Shown here piece by piece: positions 60,057-64,000 of a stretch of DNA of 64,000 nt (position 1 is its first letter; each line of letters begins with the position of its first letter). The DNA is taken from positions 4,779,880 through 4,843,879 of the forward strand of contig NZ_AP028155.1 in the NCBI RefSeq assembly GCF_033096445.1, in the 5' to 3' direction. The translations under genes and the position numbers were made by a program. The DNA is from Butyricimonas faecihominis (lineage in GTDB: Bacteria; Bacteroidota; Bacteroidia; Bacteroidales; Marinifilaceae). Under the pieces are notes generated by a model. That model saw nothing but the letters and a program-made list of their open reading frames with translations, was not told where the DNA came from and did not search any database.

Positions 60057-60515
60057 ATGGCAGCAAAGAAAGAATTACAGGTTAGTGCCGTGGAGAACGG
60101 AACGGTAATAGATCATATTCCTGCAGAGAAATTATTTGACGTGATTAACGTGTTGGGAATCCAGAATTTGGAGAATACGGTAACTTTTGGTTACAATTTA
60201 ATTAGTAGCAAGCTGGGTAAAAAAGGGATTATCAAGATTTGGGATAAATTCTTGAAAGATGATGAGATAAACAAGTTGGCTTTGGTTGCTCCGACGGCAA
60301 AAATCAATATTATAAAAGATTTCGAAGTTGCGGAGAAAAAAGCGGTTATGGTGCCAGAGCACGTGGAGGGAATTGCTAAATGCGTGAACCCGAAATGTAT
60401 TACCAACAACCAGAATGTTCGTACAAAATTTGATGTTGTCGGGAGTTCTCCTATCGTGTTGAAGTGTCACTATTGTGAGAAATTAACTGATCAAGAACAC
60501 ATCGTAATCATTTAA
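60057..60515 (+). CDS. pyrI: aspartate carbamoyltransferase regulatory subunit
   Basis: 152 residues. The N-terminal nucleotide-binding domain (VENGTVIDHIPAEKLFDVINVLG) and C-terminal zinc domain with CVNPKC and CHYC (the four zinc Cys at about 109, 114, 137, 140) bind CTP/ATP and bridge catalytic trimers. Its presence predicts an E. coli-like allosteric holoenzyme. Ends at a perfect bidirectional terminator. Confidence 0.96.
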   Translation: MAAKKELQVSAVENGTVIDHIPAEKLFDVINVLGIQNLENTVTFGYNLISSKLGKKGIIKIWDKFLKDDEINKLALVAPTAKINIIKDFEVAEKKAVMVPEHVEGIAKCVNPKCITNNQNVRTKFDVVGSSPIVLKCHYCEKLTDQEHIVII

Positions 60516-60534
60516 TGATACAAAGCTAATTATA

Positions 60535-60570
60535 AAAAGAATAGAGATACTTATGTATCTCTATTCTTTT
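60535..60570. terminator. bidirectional terminator between pyrI and the HU-like gene
   Basis: Perfect 16-bp stem (60535-60550 with 60555-60570), TTAT loop, A-run on the left and TTTT on the right. The right arm overlaps the 3' end of the HU-like gene. Confidence 0.9.
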
Positions 60571-60857
60571 GTTGCTAAACTTCTTGCTTTTTGTTTGTTC
60601 TTTAACGATTTACTGGTTATAAACTTGATGTAATCGTAAGAGGAATATTTTTCCACTTTTTTGGTGATCAAATTGAATCTTTCTCTTGTTTTTTGTTGCT
60701 TTACAGCTAAAGTTCCGAAGTCTTGAATCGTAACTTTTTCACCTGCTTCAAGAGATTCCAGTATACAACTGATAAATGTGTTAATGATTAATGCAGAAGT
60801 TGCTTGGGTGTGTCCACTTCTTTCTGCTACTTTTTTAGTGAGTTCTCTTTTGTTCAT
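60561..60857 (-). CDS. HU family DNA-binding protein
   Basis: 98 residues from ATG 60857. Start NKRELTKKVAERSGHTQ, dimer helix SALIINTFISCILESLEAGEKVTIQDFGTLAV, DNA-binding arm region FNLITKKVEKYSSYDYIKFITSK, with a basic tail. HU/IHF fold; it bends DNA. It diverges from a serine invertase gene with two recombination-site-like repeats between them. Since HU aids Hin-type inversion, a role in the same switch is plausible. Promoter TATATTTG on the minus strand at 60964-60971. Confidence 0.88.
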   Translation of the reverse strand: MNKRELTKKVAERSGHTQATSALIINTFISCILESLEAGEKVTIQDFGTLAVKQQKTRERFNLITKKVEKYSSYDYIKFITSKSLKNKQKARSLATKE

Positions 60858-60935
60858 AATCAATTTGTTATATAATCCTACATCCTGAATGTGAATTCGA
60901 TTTTCATATGATTTAACGCCTTGTTTAAAACTATT

Positions 60936-60965
60936 TGTCAGACTAAACGTTCATTTTACTAGACA
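60936..60965. repeat. left candidate recombination site
   Basis: A 30-bp site with outer TGTCA (60936-60940) and GACA (60962-60965) ends and the 11-bp core AAACGTTCATT at 60945-60955. Its core is exactly inverted at 61090-61100 in the right site. Confidence 0.6.
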
Positions 60966-60971
60966 AATATA
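60964..60971 (-). promoter_or_regulatory. -7 element for the HU-like gene, abutting the left site
   Basis: The minus strand reads TATATTTG; its last two bases are part of the left site's outer end. It lies inside the putatively invertible segment, so inversion would turn it toward the invertase gene. No clear -33. Confidence 0.45.
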
Positions 60972-61079
60972 CCAAATTTTAGGAGAAACATGATGAATTC
61001 TTGCAAAAATATTACTAACAAGACCCTTACACGAAAGAAAAGGTATATAAAAAAATCTAATCTTTCATGTAAAAAGCAG

Positions 61080-61109
61080 TGTCAACTTTAATGAACGTTT
61101 TACTTGACA
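61080..61109. repeat. right candidate recombination site
   Basis: A 30-bp site with TGTCA (61080-61084) and TGACA (61105-61109) ends and core AATGAACGTTT (61090-61100), the exact reverse complement of the left core. The outer TTTTACT(T/A)GACA half is shared with the left site in direct sense. The 344-base gap 60864-61207 holds these sites and two promoters but no gene. Confidence 0.6.
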
Positions 61110-61128
61110 CCTGTGTGATTTGTTTGTT

Positions 61129-61136
61129 TATATTTG
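61129..61136 (+). promoter_or_regulatory. -7 element for the serine recombinase
   Basis: TATATTTG, with TTG of the right site (61104-61106) 22 bases upstream as a possible -33. About 70 bases before the ATG at 61208. Confidence 0.5.
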
Positions 61137-61207
61137 TAGGTCTAGTATTTTTTATAAAATGACTATTAATGTCTTTGTTTTAATTTATTTTGTAAAACGG
61201 AAGGGTT

Positions 61208-61804
61208 ATGACAATAGCATATTTAAGGGTAAGCACAGGGAAACAACATCTTGAGAATCAAAAAGAAGAAATTGAAAAATTTGCTGCACGGAAAAACTTG
61301 ACCGTAAATCGTTGGGTGACGGAAGTGGTAAGTGGCAAAAAGAAGGAGCATGACCGGAAATTAGGGCGATTGTTGAAAAGTTTGAAAAGGGGAGATGTAT
61401 TAATCGTTACGGAATTATCCCGATTAAGTCGAACATTGCTAGACATAATGTCAATTCTTCATCGTTGTCTTGAAATGAATATAACGGTATATAGCACGAA
61501 AGATGGTTATGCTTTTGACAATAGCATTAATAGTAAAGTTTTAGCTTTTGCTTTTGCCTTGGTGGCAGAAATTGAGCATAATCTCATTTCGATGAGGACT
61601 AAAGAGGCTTTGGCTCACCGGAAGTCGGAAGGAGTACGTTTGGGACGTCCGCCGGGAAAAGGAAAGCAAAACGTGTTGCTGGATAACCGGGAAGAGATTA
61701 GCCATTTGCTTGAAGAGGGGATGTCCGTGTCGGCAGTTTGCCGAATTTATCATGTTTCTCGAGAAACTTTTTATGCCGTAAACCGGAAGTATCAGCTTTT
61801 CTAA
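61208..61804 (+). CDS. Mpi-like serine site-specific recombinase (DNA invertase)
   Basis: 198 residues, small serine-recombinase architecture. Resolvase domain (about 1-140) with catalytic Ser9 in AYLRVSTGKQ, VVSGKKKEHDRKLGRLLKSLKRGD, ELSRLSRTLLDIMSIL (active-site Arg) and VAEIEHNLISMRTKEALA. A short hinge follows (GRPPGKGK), then an HTH (MSVSAVCRIYHVSRETFYAV). It closely resembles the Bacteroides master invertase Mpi, which flips promoters at many loci. No transposition genes nearby. Two inverted-core sites lie directly upstream. Confidence 0.92.
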   Translation: MTIAYLRVSTGKQHLENQKEEIEKFAARKNLTVNRWVTEVVSGKKKEHDRKLGRLLKSLKRGDVLIVTELSRLSRTLLDIMSILHRCLEMNITVYSTKDGYAFDNSINSKVLAFAFALVAEIEHNLISMRTKEALAHRKSEGVRLGRPPGKGKQNVLLDNREEISHLLEEGMSVSAVCRIYHVSRETFYAVNRKYQLF

Positions 61805-61838
61805 AAAGAAAAAGCTGAACGTACATGACGTTCAGCTT
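61803..61838 (-). terminator. terminator of pruA
   Basis: Perfect 11-bp stem AAGCTGAACGT (61812-61822) with ACGTTCAGCTT (61828-61838). On the minus strand it is followed by TTTTTCTTTTTA, so it serves pruA; it may also stop the recombinase transcript. Confidence 0.85.
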
Positions 61839-61857
61839 GTATGGAGAATTAAAAGTT

Positions 61858-63489
61858 CTATTCTTCCAAGAAATTAGGATACATATAGTTCGTTGCCGGA
61901 ACAAACGTTTCTTTAATGGCTTGTGGAGAAACCCAGCGTAGTAGATTAAAGATCGTTCCTGCTTTATCATTAGTACCGGATGCACGACCACCACCGAAAG
62001 GTTGTTGATCAACAACAGCTCCTGTTGGTTTATCGTTGATGTAGAAATTACCGGCCGTGTGAGTTAAACGCTCTGTCATTTCCTCGATGTTGGCACGATT
62101 TTTAGAGAAAATAGCTCCGGTAAGAGCGTATGCCGATGATTTGTCCAGAATATCTAATGTTTCATCTACTTTTTCCGGATCATAAACGTAAACGGTTAAG
62201 ATCGGACCGAATAATTCTTCCCGCATGGTAATGTAATCCGGTTTGAAAGCTTGGATAATGGTCGGTTGGATAAAATATCCAGCACTCATATCGTAATGCC
62301 CGCCGATAATCACTTCTGCATCTTCCGATTTGTTTGCAGCATCAATTGCGTTAGACAATTTAACGAAAGATGCCTCGTCAATAACGGCGTTTACAAAGTT
62401 CGTGAAATCTTCAACTCCACCAACTTTTATGCTAGCCATGTCCTTTTGCACGTAGTTTTCTACTTCGGGCCAGATATTGGCAGGAATGTAAGCGCGTGAG
62501 GCGGCAGAACATTTTTGTCCTTGATACTCGAACGCCCCGCGTACGATAGCTGTTGCCACTTCTTTAGGACATGCTGTCGGGTCGGCGAAAATATAGTCCT
62601 TGCCTCCGGTTTCCCCAACAATTCTCGGATAACTTCTGTATTTATCAATATTTTTCACGATAGTAGCCCAAATATCATTGAATACTTGAGTTGATCCCGT
62701 GAAATGTATACCTGCAAAATCTTTATGAGAGAAAATAACATCGGCAGCCGTCGGGCCTGAACAGTAAACCAAGTTGATAACACCGTCAGGTAATCCGGCT
62801 TCTTTTAGAATTTCCATAATCAGATGTGCCGAGTAAACGGCAGTCTTGGATGGTTTCCAAACGCAAACATTACCCATTAATGCCGGGGCTCCCGGTAAGT
62901 TACCCGCGATAGAGGTAAAGTTGAATGGAGTAAGGGCGAAAACAAATCCTTCCAAAGGACGCCATACAGTACGATTCCAGATCCCCGGAGCGGAATTCGG
63001 TTGCATATGGTATATTTCGTACATATTTTTTACGTTGAAACGGAAGAAGTCAGCTAATTCTGCCACACAATCGATTTCTGCCTGGAAAGCATTTTTGGAT
63101 TGTCCTAACATGGTCACGGCATTCATCCGTTGACGATAAGGTCCGGCTAAAAGATCAGCCGCTTTTAAGAAAATGGCAGCCCGACTTTCCCAGCTCATTT
63201 TTTCCCAAGCCGGTTTAGCTTTTAATGCAGCATCAATTGCCATTTGCACGTGGCTGGCATCCCCTTGGTGATAATGTCCGAGCAGATGATGATGATCATG
63301 TGGTGGACGAATATCTACCAGTTTCCCCGTGCGAACTTCTTTCCCGTCAATGATCATTGGAACATCGGCAACGATAGAACGCAATTGATTGATTTGTGAC
63401 TTCAATTCTTTTCTTTCCGGAGAACCCGGTGCATAACTTTTGATGGGTTCATTGGTAATGTTTGGTAGTTTAAATACTCCTTTGGGCAT
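61858..63489 (-). CDS. pruA: L-glutamate gamma-semialdehyde dehydrogenase (1-pyrroline-5-carboxylate dehydrogenase)
   Basis: 543 residues, the single-domain eukaryote-like P5CDH length. Aldehyde-dehydrogenase motifs: LTPFNFTSIAGNLPGAPALMGN (about 188-210), HFTGSTQVF (about 260), RIVGETGGKDYIFA with the general-base Glu (about 289), QGQKCSAASRAY with the catalytic Cys (about 323) and EELFGPILTVYVY. Oxidises glutamate semialdehyde to glutamate with NAD in proline catabolism. PutA-type proline dehydrogenase is not in the window. Minus-strand -7 element TATATTTG at 63531-63538. Confidence 0.95.
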   Translation of the reverse strand: MPKGVFKLPNITNEPIKSYAPGSPERKELKSQINQLRSIVADVPMIIDGKEVRTGKLVDIRPPHDHHHLLGHYHQGDASHVQMAIDAALKAKPAWEKMSWESRAAIFLKAADLLAGPYRQRMNAVTMLGQSKNAFQAEIDCVAELADFFRFNVKNMYEIYHMQPNSAPGIWNRTVWRPLEGFVFALTPFNFTSIAGNLPGAPALMGNVCVWKPSKTAVYSAHLIMEILKEAGLPDGVINLVYCSGPTAADVIFSHKDFAGIHFTGSTQVFNDIWATIVKNIDKYRSYPRIVGETGGKDYIFADPTACPKEVATAIVRGAFEYQGQKCSAASRAYIPANIWPEVENYVQKDMASIKVGGVEDFTNFVNAVIDEASFVKLSNAIDAANKSEDAEVIIGGHYDMSAGYFIQPTIIQAFKPDYITMREELFGPILTVYVYDPEKVDETLDILDKSSAYALTGAIFSKNRANIEEMTERLTHTAGNFYINDKPTGAVVDQQPFGGGRASGTNDKAGTIFNLLRWVSPQAIKETFVPATNYMYPNFLEE

Positions 63490-63530
63490 ATTTTATTCTT
63501 TTATGTAGTTAGTATTCTTTCTAAATTTCC

Positions 63531-63538
63531 CAAATATA
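63531..63538 (-). promoter_or_regulatory. -7 element for pruA
   Basis: The minus strand reads TATATTTG, 42 bases before the ATG at 63489. A CTTG at 63560-63563 (minus strand) lies at a 21-base spacing. Confidence 0.55.
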
Positions 63539-63644
63539 AAAAATATTTGATGGATAAAACAAGATATTTGTCATTTTTTATATGATTTCATCGGGTTGCA
63601 GGTTATTTTTATGTGCAAATTTTGAATTTACAACCTGTAATTGG

Positions 63645-63660
63645 TGAACTTGTAACTTGT
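63645..63660. repeat. TGAACTTGTAACTTGT dispersed repeat
   Basis: 16 bases identical to 20695-20710; a 13-base match lies in the opposite sense at 56126-56138. All are intergenic. Confidence 0.65.
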
Positions 63661-63663
63661 AAC

Positions 63664-63689
63664 ACACGGGTAAACTCGTTTGCCCGTGT
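63664..63689. promoter_or_regulatory. 12-bp inverted repeat overlapping the ABC-F promoter
   Basis: ACACGGGTAAAC (63664-63675) and GTTTGCCCGTGT (63678-63689) are complementary with one T:G position, separated by TC. The right arm contains the -33 TTTG (63679-63682). Candidate operator. Confidence 0.45.
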
Positions 63690-63709
63690 CTATAAGTTTC
63701 GTATATTTG
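63679..63709 (+). promoter_or_regulatory. promoter of the ABC-F gene
   Basis: TTTG (63679-63682), 19-base spacer, TATATTTG (63702-63709), a full consensus match. Start codon 42 bases downstream. Confidence 0.75.
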
Positions 63710-63751
63710 CACTCGTTAAAATATAGAAGGTTTTATTTTGCATGATGATAT

Positions 63752-64000
63752 ATGATTTCAATTAATAATGTAAGTGTTTTATTTGGAGATTACGCGTTGC
63801 TTGACTCTATCTCTTTTCTGGTGAACAAAAGAGATCGGATTGGTCTGACTGGGCGTAACGGGGCCGGAAAGTCTACATTATTGAAGATATTGGCCGGGGT
63901 ACAAGAGCCTTCCGAGGGAAGTGTATCTGTTCCTTCCGGATTGAAAATCGGGTATTTGCCACAGACGAAAGTGTATGCAGAAGGTAAGACCGTACGGAAA
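63752..64000 (+). CDS. ABC-F family ATPase, N-terminal part
   Basis: 83 codons to the window edge; no stop reached. Begins MISINNVSVLFGDYALLDSI and has Walker A GLTGRNGAGKSTLLKILAG (about 32-50) and GLKIGYLPQ (Q-loop region). There is no membrane segment, as expected for soluble ABC-F proteins (Uup/EttA group) acting on ribosomes. The subfamily cannot be set from this fragment. Confidence 0.88.
   Translation, partial: MISINNVSVLFGDYALLDSISFLVNKRDRIGLTGRNGAGKSTLLKILAGVQEPSEGSVSVPSGLKIGYLPQTKVYAEGKTVRK

Noticed and set aside
61208-61804. Transposon or integron function for the serine recombinase
   Set aside because: No transposase partner, no terminal repeats beyond the two short sites, no cargo; the small size fits an invertase.

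Overview
The window comes from a gut-type Bacteroidota genome. It has SusC/SusD outer-membrane pairs, FecR anti-sigma and ECF sigma factors, DUF4843 and PKD-like lipoproteins, and promoters of the Bacteroides form TTTG-N(18-21)-TAnnTTTG, with almost no Shine-Dalgarno sequences. The gene families (many thioredoxin-fold lipoproteins beside SusCD, a serine-palmitoyltransferase-like enzyme, HydE) and moderate AT richness fit Odoribacteraceae (Butyricimonas or Odoribacter). The family is an inference; the phylum is secure.

Region 1 (1-14.9 kb) is accessory. It holds the end of one SusCD-type locus (SusD tail, DUF4843, PKD-like lipoprotein, three thioredoxin-fold proteins), followed by a complete locus: ECF sigma, FecR, STN-containing SusC, SusD, DUF4843, and two more thioredoxin-fold proteins. 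Five periplasmic thiol-redox proteins lie in under 15 kb, so each locus pairs nutrient import with disulfide chemistry. Region 2 (15-17 kb) has a secreted trypsin-like protease and two small proteins of unknown function.

Region 3 (17-60.5 kb) is mostly housekeeping: aroE, DUF368, DUF4301, a CBS protein, nadK-uppS-bamA-skp-murI (envelope biogenesis), relA/spoT, fur, purA, nhaD, mgtC, recQ, kdsD, a DUF5686 protein, lptB, tRNA-Leu, tig, a TPR protein, recF-DUF721, a fused acyltransferase with a LysE exporter, hydE, a large propeller protein, a hydrolase with a mini radical-SAM and Cys-motif pair, an alpha-oxoamine synthase, bamD-rpoZ-coaBC, and pyrBI. The pyrBI genes sit behind what looks like a complete translation-coupled attenuator: promoter, 37-codon leader ORF, and a terminator whose 5' arm lies inside that ORF.

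Region 4 (60.5-64 kb) has an HU-like protein diverging from an Mpi-like serine invertase. Between them are two 30-bp sites with an identical 11-bp core in opposite orientation, a candidate invertible promoter switch. pruA and the start of an ABC-F ATPase follow.

The intergenic spaces carry several families of short AT-rich repeats (AATTTTC heptamers, TCTAAAATTTAAAA, AATCGTAAATCAT, GAACTTGTAACTTGT) and one 11-bp-periodic array. I saw no insertion sequence, CRISPR array or rRNA.
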